Assembly (NCBI GenBank): GCA_963807225.1
Contig: CAWEAD010000005.1
Coordinates: forward strand, 62,001 to 126,000
Length of the DNA stretch: 64,000 nucleotides
Reading direction: 5' to 3'
From: JAGVGT01 sp963807225
GTDB lineage: Bacteria; Desulfobacterota; Desulfobulbia; Desulfobulbales; JAGXFP01
Notes under the pieces: model-generated
The model's input: the letters and a program-made list of their open reading frames with translations, nothing else
Database searches by the model: none
Told to the model about the DNA's origin: nothing
Shown: one piece after another, positions 17,269-24,902 of the stretch
Position numbering within the stretch: the stretch's first letter is position 1
How the letters are laid out: every line of letters begins with the position of its first letter
Translations under genes and position numbers: made by a program

Positions 17269-18600
17269 ATGAAAGGAAAACTGCTGTTACCGGCCCTGGC
17301 CGGTGTCTTCCTGGGTCTGATTCTGCTGGCTGGCCCCGCCGCCGCAGAGGAGAGCAAAGTGCCCATGGCCAAGCTCTGCGGCAGCTGTCACACTCCGGAA
17401 CCGGGAGTGATGATGGGCTTTCTTGACAACGTCGCCCTGAAAGCAAAGACCATACAGATGGATTTTATGGACCACAAAGAGGTGGTGAAGTTCACAGACG
17501 ACACTACTCTCAAGTACGTCAATTCCTTCGAAGACCTCAGAAACTATCGGACCAAAGGCTTTCAGGTCAACTATGAGGAGAGGGACGGCGCCAAAATTGC
17601 CACCGAGATCATCCGTTTCGACATCCTGCGGGCCATCTCCGACGACGAGAAACTCGATAAAGCTGAGTTCCTCCGGCTTCGGACCAATCCCAATGTCAAA
17701 ATTTACGATGTACGGCCCCTGCCGGTCTTTAAAGCCGGTCACATTCCCGGCGCCATGCCGATGCCGGCACCCGCCTTCGATAAATTCGTCAAGTACCTGC
17801 CGACCGATAAAACCACGCCCATCGTCTTCTATGGCGTAGGCGGCTGCCTGAGTCCCACTGCCGCCATGAAAACCAAGAGCCTGGGCTACCAGGACGTCAA
17901 GATCTTCACCGGCGGTTATCCGGAATGGACCGGGGAAGAGTTCGGCATGGTCGACCCTGGCTGGTTGCAGACCGCCATTGCTGAGGGCAACCCGCAGGTA
18001 ATCATCGATCTGCGCTCGCCCGAGGAAGTAGCGGTCGGCCATATCCAGGGAGCGGTCGCCATCCCCCTGGCCGGCCTGGCCGCGGCCCGAGGGCGCTTCC
18101 CGGCCCGCAAAAACGCCCCGATCATCTTTTATGGCCCGGGTAATGCTGAGGCGGCGGCCCTGGCGGTGGGCTGGGGCTTCAAGATGGTCCGGGTTCTGCC
18201 GGTCAGCTTTGCGGGCTGGCAGGAGCTCGGTTTTCAGGTGAGCACGGGCCCGACCCCGAACCGGATTAACTATGTGCCCAAACCCAAGCCCGGCACTATC
18301 GGCATCGCCGAGTTTCAGCAGTTGGTCAACCAGCCCTCGAACCAGAAAGTGCTGATCGACGTGCGCAACCCCGACGAACTGACGGAAGGCATGATTCCCG
18401 GCGCCGTCAACCTGCCGGTGGACGACATCACCAATCGGATCAAGGAACTCCCGGCCGACAGGGAGGCGATCCTTTACTGTAATACCGGGGTCCGGGCGGA
18501 AATGGCCCACAACCTTCTGGATCAGGCGGGACGGCGCAACCGCTATCTTGACGCCGATCTGAACTTCGACCACAACCGGCTGGAGATCACGGAACACTGA
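17269..18600 (+). CDS. heme-motif triple-rhodanese protein (Cys paralogue)
   Basis: A 443-residue exported protein: signal peptide 1-26, a CGSCH heme-c motif at residues 37-41 near the mature N-terminus, then three rhodanese-like domains. The first (about 133-225) has C193 in VGGCLSPTAAM, aligned with the selenocysteine of the upstream neighbour. The second has FYGPGNAEA at the active-loop position without Cys and is probably inactive. The third has YCNTGVRAEM, a normal CxxGxR active loop. Gene order and domain order make it a paralogue of the Sec protein. A heme group linked to sulfurtransferase domains suggests redox coupling in the periplasm, which is inference. ATG 17269 follows GATGAGGCTA. 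Confidence 0.8.
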   Translation: MKGKLLLPALAGVFLGLILLAGPAAAEESKVPMAKLCGSCHTPEPGVMMGFLDNVALKAKTIQMDFMDHKEVVKFTDDTTLKYVNSFEDLRNYRTKGFQVNYEERDGAKIATEIIRFDILRAISDDEKLDKAEFLRLRTNPNVKIYDVRPLPVFKAGHIPGAMPMPAPAFDKFVKYLPTDKTTPIVFYGVGGCLSPTAAMKTKSLGYQDVKIFTGGYPEWTGEEFGMVDPGWLQTAIAEGNPQVIIDLRSPEEVAVGHIQGAVAIPLAGLAAARGRFPARKNAPIIFYGPGNAEAAALAVGWGFKMVRVLPVSFAGWQELGFQVSTGPTPNRINYVPKPKPGTIGIAEFQQLVNQPSNQKVLIDVRNPDELTEGMIPGAVNLPVDDITNRIKELPADREAILYCNTGVRAEMAHNLLDQAGRRNRYLDADLNFDHNRLEITEH

Positions 18601-18665
18601 ATTTAAGCAGATTATTTACAGCTAAACTCGCAAGTAGTCTCCGCCTAGCTACGATGCATCATTAA

Positions 18666-18703
18666 ATGGCCGGCCGGCAAACCACCGGTCGGCCATCTTT
18701 TCA
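18666..18703 (+). terminator. rho-independent terminator
   Basis: ATGGCCGGCCGG and CCGGTCGGCCAT pair around CAAACCA and are followed by CTTTT, downstream of the Cys-rhodanese gene. Confidence 0.8.
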
Positions 18704-18795
18704 CCCCAATCTCCCCCCAGGCCTCTGGTTAACCCTTCCGGATTCAGGTATAATCAGGAGCTTTCGGGTAAACCGGCACGAAATCATATAGAGGA

Positions 18796-20310
18796 TTGCA
18801 GCTCTTGGATCAACGGCAGGCCAGTGAAATTTTACACGGTTTAACCCGAGATGGTGTCATCCCGGCCGCGACCGGGGAAATGGCACTCGACTGCGCCCGG
18901 CTCCTCTTCGAAAATTGCCGGGAACCGGGCTTCAACCCGGAACTCCCCGCCTATCGCCTGCTATGCCGCCTCACCACCTGCCCGGACCGAAACCTCGCTG
19001 TAGTGGCTACCTCCGCGTTTTATCGACAGGTCATCGAACCACTCTGCGACGATTTCACCCGGACCGGGACAGAGCAGGCCCACCTCTTGCTGGCCGGGAT
19101 ACTCTCCTACTTGGCATCTACCGAACAGGGTCGTCACCTGGCCGAAGCTCTCGACCATTCTGGCCTGATCGATCCAGCAAGGATGCTGGAACATTGGCGC
19201 CGGGGCATTTCGCCGTCCGGCTATCCGTCCCAAGCCGACCTGAACCGTCTGGAAAAAATTCTACTTCCCTCCCGGATCACCTCCGGGGCCGACGTGGCCA
19301 TCACCTCGGTGCTGATCGAACGTCTGTCACGGGCCTTGCCCGGGGCCGAAATCGTTCTGGTCGGCCCCTCCCACCTGGCGGAACTCTTTTCCGGTCTGAG
19401 CGGAGTCCGACACCTGTCCTTCACCATGCCCCGCCAGGGCACCCTGATGGAGAAACTACTTTACTGGCCTGCCTTGATCATGGCCACCACCCGGGAAATC
19501 GAGAACTCCAAGCCGAACCGGGTCCTGGTTCTTGATCCCGATTCACGCCTGACCCAACTGGGACTGCTGCCCCTGGCAACCGGGATCAGATACTGCCAGT
19601 TTCCCTCGCAGACCCTGACCGAGGACGACAACCATTCGTCGCTGTCGCGCCTGGCCAATCTCTGGCTGGACGGGCTCCTGGGCGAGGCGCCACCGGCCTA
19701 CCCCTTCACCTCGCCGCCGATAACTGCCCGCCATGCGGCCGCTTCGTTCTGCGCCCGTTTGCGCCGGCATGGCGCCCATCGCCTGCTCCTGGTCAACTTT
19801 GGCGTGGGCGGCGACGAACGCAAAAGTTTAGCGTCCGAGTTTGAAGAGGAACTGCTGCTCCGGCTGCTGGAGCAGGAAAAGACCATAATTATCCTTGACA
19901 CCGGCTGCGGTTCGGAGGAAAAAAGCAGGGCGGATAAATTGCTCGGCCGACTCAACGGAGTCCGGGGAGTAGGTCTTAACTGGCAACCGCCGGGCTCCGC
20001 CCCTTTCGTCCATGGGTTGCTCGGCCTTTGCGCCTCCCTGGGTGAACTGGCCGCCATCTGCGGCGAGGTGGATGCCTACCTCGGTTACGACTCCTGCGGG
20101 CAACATCTGGCCAATGCCGCCTCCACCCCGGCTGTCACCGTTTTTACCGGCCACCCGCACCGCCGCTTTCTGGACCGCTGGTCACCCTGGAGCCGCCGGA
20201 AACTTTCGACGATAATTCCGGTGGAACGGGGCGAACCAGGCCCGACGGCGCTGGCGGCGACAATTAACCGGGCTCTGCTGGCCCTGAACCACTTGACTGC
20301 ACAGAGGTAA
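18796..20310 (+). CDS. glycosyltransferase-9 (heptosyltransferase)-like protein
   Basis: A 504-residue protein with a helical N-terminal region (about 1-165) and a GT-B type two-domain part. In the first Rossmann half GAEIVLVGPSHLAELF is followed by LVLDPDSRLTQLGLLP; in the second LLVNFGVGG is followed by CGEVDAYLGYDSCGQHLAN, which resembles the nucleotide-sugar side of ADP-heptose:LPS heptosyltransferases (usually D-S-G-x-x-H-x-A). The enzyme would act at the inner face of the membrane on LPS core or a related glycan. The gene is followed at once by rfaE1, which makes the heptose phosphate precursor, supporting a heptose role. Starts at TTG 18796 or, better spaced from AGAGG, TTG 18805. The extra N-terminal domain is unusual. 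Confidence 0.65.
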   Translation: MQLLDQRQASEILHGLTRDGVIPAATGEMALDCARLLFENCREPGFNPELPAYRLLCRLTTCPDRNLAVVATSAFYRQVIEPLCDDFTRTGTEQAHLLLAGILSYLASTEQGRHLAEALDHSGLIDPARMLEHWRRGISPSGYPSQADLNRLEKILLPSRITSGADVAITSVLIERLSRALPGAEIVLVGPSHLAELFSGLSGVRHLSFTMPRQGTLMEKLLYWPALIMATTREIENSKPNRVLVLDPDSRLTQLGLLPLATGIRYCQFPSQTLTEDDNHSSLSRLANLWLDGLLGEAPPAYPFTSPPITARHAAASFCARLRRHGAHRLLLVNFGVGGDERKSLASEFEEELLLRLLEQEKTIIILDTGCGSEEKSRADKLLGRLNGVRGVGLNWQPPGSAPFVHGLLGLCASLGELAAICGEVDAYLGYDSCGQHLANAASTPAVTVFTGHPHRRFLDRWSPWSRRKLSTIIPVERGEPGPTALAATINRALLALNHLTAQR

Positions 20311-20312
20311 AA

Positions 20313-21299
20313 TTGAACCAGCCCCTTACCGATCGCCAACGCGAGGCCTTGGCCCGATTTCCGCAGACCAGAATCCTGGTGATCGGCGACCTGATCATCG
20401 ACCATTTCATCTGGGGCAGCGTCACCCGGATCTCGCCCGAGGCCCCGGTGCCGGTGGTCAACGTCACCCGGGAGAACCTGCTGCTGGGCGGGGCCGCCAA
20501 TGTCCTGAACAACATCCATGCCCTGGGAGGCAACGGTGAGATTTGCGGGGTAGTCGGCCAGGACATCATGGGTAACCACCTTCTGGAACTCCTGCAGAAT
20601 CTGGGTTCTCCCACAGCCGGCGCCGTCCGTTCCGGAGATCGGCCCACCACCAAGAAAACCAGGATCATCGCCCAGCATCAGCAAGTGGTACGCTACGATC
20701 GCGAAAAAACCGGCCCTTTTCCGGAAGAGGTGCGCGACGCCCTGTTCACCTATCTGGACAAAAACCTCGCCACTTTTCAGGCCGTGATCGTATCCGATTA
20801 CAACAAGGGCATGATCAACGCCGATCTGATGGCCCTGCTCATGAAGAAACTGCGCTTTCAAACGACCATCCCGGTAATCGTCGATCCCAAGCCGCACCTG
20901 ATGGAGCGTTTTGCGGGGGTAACGATCATGACTCCCAACCTGCACGAGGCCGAGATCATGGCCGGAATGCCCATCACCAACGAAGAAGAACTGCTGAAGG
21001 CGGCCGAGGCGATCATGGCCAAGCTTGAGCTCAAGGCCTTGTTGATCACCAGGGGCGAGGCCGGTATGGCCCTTTTCGAGCAAGGACATGCGCCCTTGCT
21101 GATTCCGACCATGGCCCGTGAGGTCTTTGACGTCACCGGCGCCGGCGACACGGTGGTGGCGACCCTGGCTCTGGGTCTGGCGGCCGGCCTCGATTTCACC
21201 GAGGCCGCGGCTCTGGCCAACCGGGCCGCCGGCATCGTAGTCGGCAAACTGGGCACGGCCACGGTATCCCCGGCCGAGATAAAGGGAGAAACTGCATGA
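20313..21299 (+). CDS. rfaE1: D-glycero-beta-D-manno-heptose-7-phosphate kinase (RfaE1/HldE N-terminal type)
   Basis: A 328-residue PfkB-family sugar kinase. Visible family marks are VIGDLIIDHFIWG at the N-terminus, LGGAANVLNNIHALGG, VDPKPHLM and the catalytic signature DVTGAGDTVVATLAL. It phosphorylates heptose 7-phosphate at C1 in ADP-heptose synthesis for LPS. Only the kinase half is present; the nucleotidyltransferase half found in HldE is absent and should be encoded elsewhere. The start is TTG 20313 with AGAGG before it, two bases after the upstream stop. Its 3' end overlaps the yicC start by four bases (ATGA), so the genes are translationally coupled. Confidence 0.9.
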   Translation: MNQPLTDRQREALARFPQTRILVIGDLIIDHFIWGSVTRISPEAPVPVVNVTRENLLLGGAANVLNNIHALGGNGEICGVVGQDIMGNHLLELLQNLGSPTAGAVRSGDRPTTKKTRIIAQHQQVVRYDREKTGPFPEEVRDALFTYLDKNLATFQAVIVSDYNKGMINADLMALLMKKLRFQTTIPVIVDPKPHLMERFAGVTIMTPNLHEAEIMAGMPITNEEELLKAAEAIMAKLELKALLITRGEAGMALFEQGHAPLLIPTMAREVFDVTGAGDTVVATLALGLAAGLDFTEAAALANRAAGIVVGKLGTATVSPAEIKGETA

Positions 21300-22183
21300 A
21301 TAAGATCCTCAGTATGACCGCCTTTGGCCGGGGTGAACAGGTCGGCAATGGCCGAACCTGGACGGTTGAGATCCGTTCGGTCAATCACCGGTTCTGCGAT
21401 ATCAAGATCAGGCTGCCCCGCCAATATGCCGCGCTTGAAGAGCCGATCAAGAAGGAAATCGCCGCCGCATACAGCCGCGGCCATGTTGAGGTGGCCGTCA
21501 ACTGTAATGGCGGCGAGGAAGGCGACTTCCAGCTGCGGAGCGATCTGCACCTGGCCCGTCAGTATTACCGCTGTCTGTATGAAATCAACGCCGCCCTGGA
21601 GTTGAACACTCCGCCGGACCTGGCCCTGATCGCCGGCTACCGTGAGGTGATAATCGCCGAAAGCCGCGAGGAAAACCCGGAAGAGGCCTGGACCGCCGGG
21701 CTGGAGCCGGCTCTGCGAGGCGCCCTGGCCGAATGTCTGCGGATGAGGGAAGCCGAAGGTGACCACCTGCGCCAGGACTTACGGGATCGGCTGGCCAAAA
21801 TCGCGGCGGCGGCTACGACCATCGAGTCCTTGGTGCCGCAGATCCAGGCCGAACGAGAAAGCACGCTCAAGGAACGACTGGCCGTTCTACTGGCCGGAGT
21901 CGATCTGGACCCCATGCGCCTGGCCCAGGAAGTGGCGATCATGGCCGACAAATCCGACATCACCGAGGAACTGGTGCGGCTGCGCAGCCACATCGCCCAA
22001 TTCGAAGGTTTTCTCGGCCTGGAAGAACCGGTCGGGCGCCGTCTTGACTTCCTGCTCCAGGAATTCCTGCGGGAAATCAACACCATCGGCTCCAAGATCG
22101 CCAATGCCTCCATCGCCCACCTGGGGGTGGAACTGAAGAACGAGTTGGAAAAAATGCGTGAACAGGTCCAGAACCTGGAATAG
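21296..22183 (+). CDS. yicC: YicC family protein
   Basis: A 295-residue YicC protein. The N-terminus MNKILSMTAFGRGEQ with EIRSVNHRFCDIKIRLP is diagnostic, and the C-terminal DUF1732 segment (EEPVGRRLDFLLQEFLREIN ... GSKIANASIAHLGVELKNEL) is complete. E. coli YicC has been described as an endoribonuclease that affects small RNA turnover. The start overlaps the end of rfaE1 (ATGA). It is followed by remA and gmk, the typical yicC-remA-gmk order. It is probably expressed with these essential genes and acts in the cytoplasm. Confidence 0.93.
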   Translation: MNKILSMTAFGRGEQVGNGRTWTVEIRSVNHRFCDIKIRLPRQYAALEEPIKKEIAAAYSRGHVEVAVNCNGGEEGDFQLRSDLHLARQYYRCLYEINAALELNTPPDLALIAGYREVIIAESREENPEEAWTAGLEPALRGALAECLRMREAEGDHLRQDLRDRLAKIAAAATTIESLVPQIQAERESTLKERLAVLLAGVDLDPMRLAQEVAIMADKSDITEELVRLRSHIAQFEGFLGLEEPVGRRLDFLLQEFLREINTIGSKIANASIAHLGVELKNELEKMREQVQNLE

Positions 22184-22200
22184 TCAGTGGAGATAAGTTT

Positions 22201-22476
22201 ATGGATTACCGCCTGCTCAACGTTGGTTTCGGCAATGCCGTGGTGGCCGGACGAATTATCGCCGTGGTCAATCCCAAGTCGGCGCCGATGAAAAAACTCC
22301 GGGACGAAGCCCGGGATCAGAAAAGGTTGATCGATGTCACCGAAGGTCGCCGAACCCGGTCGATCATCGTCATGGACAGCAACCACGTGATTCTCTCCTC
22401 GGTCCAGGCCGAGACCATCACCAATCGTTTTTCGGCCTTTCCGACATCCGATCCCCCGGAAGACGACCCTAAATGA
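22201..22476 (+). CDS. remA: RemA-like regulator (DUF370)
   Basis: A 91-residue protein of the DUF370/RemA family: the beginning is MDYRLLNVGFGNAVVAGRII, then DVTEGRRTRSIIVMDS and V-I-L-S-S-V-Q-A-E-T-I. In Bacillus RemA is a ring-forming DNA-binding activator of biofilm genes; its role in Proteobacteria is not established. It overlaps gmk by four bases (ATGA) and belongs to the yicC-remA-gmk group. Confidence 0.9.
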   Translation: MDYRLLNVGFGNAVVAGRIIAVVNPKSAPMKKLRDEARDQKRLIDVTEGRRTRSIIVMDSNHVILSSVQAETITNRFSAFPTSDPPEDDPK

Positions 22477-23093
22477 AACCCGGACAACTCTTCATCGTTT
22501 CCGCTCCGTCCGGGGCGGGCAAGACCACCATACTCAAACTGGTCATGGGCGAGCTGGCCGGTCTGGCCTTTTCCGTCTCCCATACCACCAGATCCCCGCG
22601 AACGGGAGAAGTTGACGGTCGCGATTATCATTTCATCGACCGAGAGGGGTTCATAAGGCTCCGGGAGAACGGGGATTTCCTCGAATGGGCCGAGGTGCAC
22701 GGCAATCTGTACGGCAGCAGCCGTAGTGCGGTGGCCGAGCAACTGGCCGCCGGCCTCGACGTGATCCTCGACATCGATGTCCAGGGCGCCGGCCAGGTTC
22801 GGCATCGGACGGAATGGCCGGCGCTCACCATTTTCATCATGCCGCCCTCCCTGACCGAATTGGAGAAGAGGTTGGCCGGACGCGGCACCGACACGCCGGA
22901 AGTTATCAAGCGCCGACTGGTCAACGCCGTACGGGAACTGGCCGAGCGCGAACTTTACGACCATCTGGTGGTCAATGACCGGCTTGAACAAGCGGTGGAA
23001 ATGGTCAAGGCTGTGATTTTGGCCGCCCGCAGCCGGGGTCGGCGAAACCGGGACGGCGGAGACTTACCGGCCTTTCCCGAACGGATCGACTGA
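22473..23093 (+). CDS. gmk: guanylate kinase
   Basis: A 206-residue nucleotide kinase that converts GMP and ATP to GDP and ADP. It has the P-loop APSGAGKTTI at about residues 10-19, the GMP-binding SHTTRSPRTGEVDGRDYHF segment and the lid region GRGTDTPEVIKRRL. Length is normal. The start overlaps remA by four bases. The next gene, rlmB, starts seven bases after its stop, so a yicC-remA-gmk-rlmB operon is likely. Confidence 0.95.
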   Translation: MKPGQLFIVSAPSGAGKTTILKLVMGELAGLAFSVSHTTRSPRTGEVDGRDYHFIDREGFIRLRENGDFLEWAEVHGNLYGSSRSAVAEQLAAGLDVILDIDVQGAGQVRHRTEWPALTIFIMPPSLTELEKRLAGRGTDTPEVIKRRLVNAVRELAERELYDHLVVNDRLEQAVEMVKAVILAARSRGRRNRDGGDLPAFPERID

Positions 23094-23099
23094 GAAACC

Positions 23100-23885
23100 A
23101 TGGATAATAACCGTGATATGCTGATCTGGGGGATTCATCCGATCCTGGAGACCCTGAAAACCCGCCCGACCCTGATTACTGAAATATTCATTCAGGACAG
23201 GTCCGGCTCCGGCCGACTCCAGGAAATCGTCGCCCTCGCCTCCACCCATGGCATCCCGGTCAGCCGGCCGGCCCGTCTGCCCGTCCCGGCCGGCCCGGAG
23301 CCGGTCAATCACCAGGGAGTTCTGGCCAGCCTCAAGTCATTCCCGGCCTGTAAACTGGAGGATTTGATCGACGTCCCCGAAACCTCCGAACCGACTCTGG
23401 TGGCACTGGACTCAATCCAGGATCCCCACAATCTTGGGGCGATTATCAGATCGGCCGCCGGGGCCGGAGCGACCGGGGTGATCATCCCCAAGGACCGCAG
23501 CGCGCCTCTGTCCGGAGCCGCCGCCAAGGTGGCAGCCGGAGCCCTGAATCGGATCCGGATCTGCCGGGTGACCAACCTGGCCGACAGCCTGCGCCAGCTC
23601 AAGGAAGCCGGATACTGGATTTTCGGGGCCGAAGGCGGGTCCGGACAAAGCCTTTTCCGGACCGATCTGCGCGGCAAGATCTGCCTGGTGATCGGTTCGG
23701 AGGGCAAAGGCCTGCGGCCCCTGGTCCGCAAGCATTGCGACTTTCTCCTCGACATTCCTCTGGCCGCCGGAGTGGAATCGCTCAACGCCTCGGTGGCGGC
23801 CGGGGTAATCATGTTCGAGATCGCCCGCCAAAAAGCGCTGAATGCCGGACAGGACAATAATCTTGAAAATCCCGGGAAAAGCTGA
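23100..23885 (+). CDS. rlmB: 23S rRNA 2'-O-methyltransferase RlmB (TrmH family)
   Basis: A 261-residue SPOUT methyltransferase. The N-terminal substrate-binding domain begins IWGIHPILETLKTRP. The C-terminal domain has the three SPOUT motifs: ALDSIQDPHNLGAIIRSA, LVIGSEGKGL and IPLAAGVESLNASVAAGVIM. RlmB methylates the ribose of G2251 in 23S rRNA using S-adenosylmethionine. The N-terminal domain supports RlmB over other TrmH members. It is the last gene of the operon and ends six bases before the next reading frame. Confidence 0.9.
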   Translation: MDNNRDMLIWGIHPILETLKTRPTLITEIFIQDRSGSGRLQEIVALASTHGIPVSRPARLPVPAGPEPVNHQGVLASLKSFPACKLEDLIDVPETSEPTLVALDSIQDPHNLGAIIRSAAGAGATGVIIPKDRSAPLSGAAAKVAAGALNRIRICRVTNLADSLRQLKEAGYWIFGAEGGSGQSLFRTDLRGKICLVIGSEGKGLRPLVRKHCDFLLDIPLAAGVESLNASVAAGVIMFEIARQKALNAGQDNNLENPGKS

Positions 23886-23915
23886 AAGAATATGGAAAAA
23901 TCCAGGAGTACGACC

Positions 23916-24596
23916 ATGAACAGAATACTACTTCTCGGCTTTTCGACTTTTATTACCCTGTTGCTGACTCTTAATGCTGCCCCGGCCCAGGCGGAGACAA
24001 TCTCCCAGGATTGCGAGCACGGCAACGGCAAAGCCAAAACCGAAACCCGAGAAATATCCGCATTCGACATGCTCGAGGTTTCCGGGGCTTTTGAAATCAA
24101 GATCTCAGCCGGCCAAAACCTGCAGACGCTGAGCATCACCGCCGAAGAAAATATTCTGCCGCTGATCGCCACTGAGTTGCAGGGCAACAAACTGGCGATC
24201 TATCCTAAAAAGTCGATCTGCACGAATATGGCAATCGTCGTCGAAATCAACGTGGCCGACCTGGTTGCCCTGATTTCCTCCGGTTCCGACAACGTCACGG
24301 TCAAGGGCCTGAACACCGGCAAATTCTCCGTGACCATGAGCGGCAGCAGCGATGTGGAGTTGGCCGGCAAAGCCAAAAGCCTGGAGGCAGGGATCTCCGG
24401 AGCCGGCACGCTCGACGCCAAGAATCTGAAAACCGAAGAAACAGGCCTGAACATCTCCGGTAGCGGTACCGCCAATGTCTACGCCACCGAGAAACTGAAG
24501 GTGGAAATTGTCGGAGTCGGCGAGGTCAATTATTACGGCAACCCGAAGAAAATCGACAAGCAAATCATCGGGGTCGGCAATCTCACTCAGATGTAG
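23916..24596 (+). CDS. GIN-domain (DUF2807) exported protein
   Basis: About 226 residues with a signal peptide (MNRILLLGFSTFITLLL..., cleaved after A-Q-A). One GIN domain follows: FDMLEVSGAFEIKISAGQN, then VEINVADLVALISSGSDNV and several short G-S-G-S/G-A-G turns of a right-handed beta structure ending in V-G-V-G. The domain is common in exported proteins of Bacteroidetes and Deltaproteobacteria and has no settled function. ATG 23916 is chosen because CCAGGAG precedes it and the signal peptide begins there. It may be co-transcribed with rlmB but is functionally unrelated. Confidence 0.8.
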   Translation: MNRILLLGFSTFITLLLTLNAAPAQAETISQDCEHGNGKAKTETREISAFDMLEVSGAFEIKISAGQNLQTLSITAEENILPLIATELQGNKLAIYPKKSICTNMAIVVEINVADLVALISSGSDNVTVKGLNTGKFSVTMSGSSDVELAGKAKSLEAGISGAGTLDAKNLKTEETGLNISGSGTANVYATEKLKVEIVGVGEVNYYGNPKKIDKQIIGVGNLTQM

Positions 24597-24614
24597 TTAC
24601 CGGGCAATCTTCAA

Positions 24615-24902
24615 TCAGCAGCAGCTGATCGGCCCACTCCGACCGGTGAGCTGCTGCCACCATTTCATGATGATGTAAGCGGCGCAACCCACCCCGGGCT
24701 TGACCTTGAGCGCCGCCACCGGGCAGTTGTTGGCGCAGGCCCCGCATTCCATGCAGCCGTCCCGATCAAGCAAACCTGCCTTGCCTTCCGCCACTTCGAA
24801 AACCTGCTGGGGACAGACCTCGACGCACATGCCGCAGCCGATGCAGGTTTCCCGGTCCAACTCCAGGCTGACCACTCCGTCGATATAGCGGAACTCTTTC
24901 AT
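24615..24902 (-). CDS. hgcB: HgcB, ferredoxin partner in mercury methylation
   Basis: A 95-residue dicluster ferredoxin beginning MKEFRYIDGVVSLEL. Two 4Fe-4S motifs are present: CIGCGMCVEVCP (from C20) and CMECGACANNCP (from C50). The V-G-C-A-A-Y cysteine (C73) and the C-terminal pair C94-C95, all hallmarks of HgcB, are also present. HgcB is thought to pass electrons to the corrinoid of HgcA and may bind mercury through the terminal cysteines. ATG 24902 is chosen because GGGAGGGG precedes it and because it overlaps the hgcA stop as ATGA. The family match is strong: no other ferredoxin type has this ending next to a NVWCA protein. Confidence 0.9.
   Translation of the reverse strand: MKEFRYIDGVVSLELDRETCIGCGMCVEVCPQQVFEVAEGKAGLLDRDGCMECGACANNCPVAALKVKPGVGCAAYIIMKWWQQLTGRSGPISCC

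Noticed and set aside
17287..18597. 436-codon minus-strand frame opposite the Cys-rhodanese gene
   Set aside because: Complement of a GC-biased gene; no family pattern, while the plus strand has rhodanese loops.
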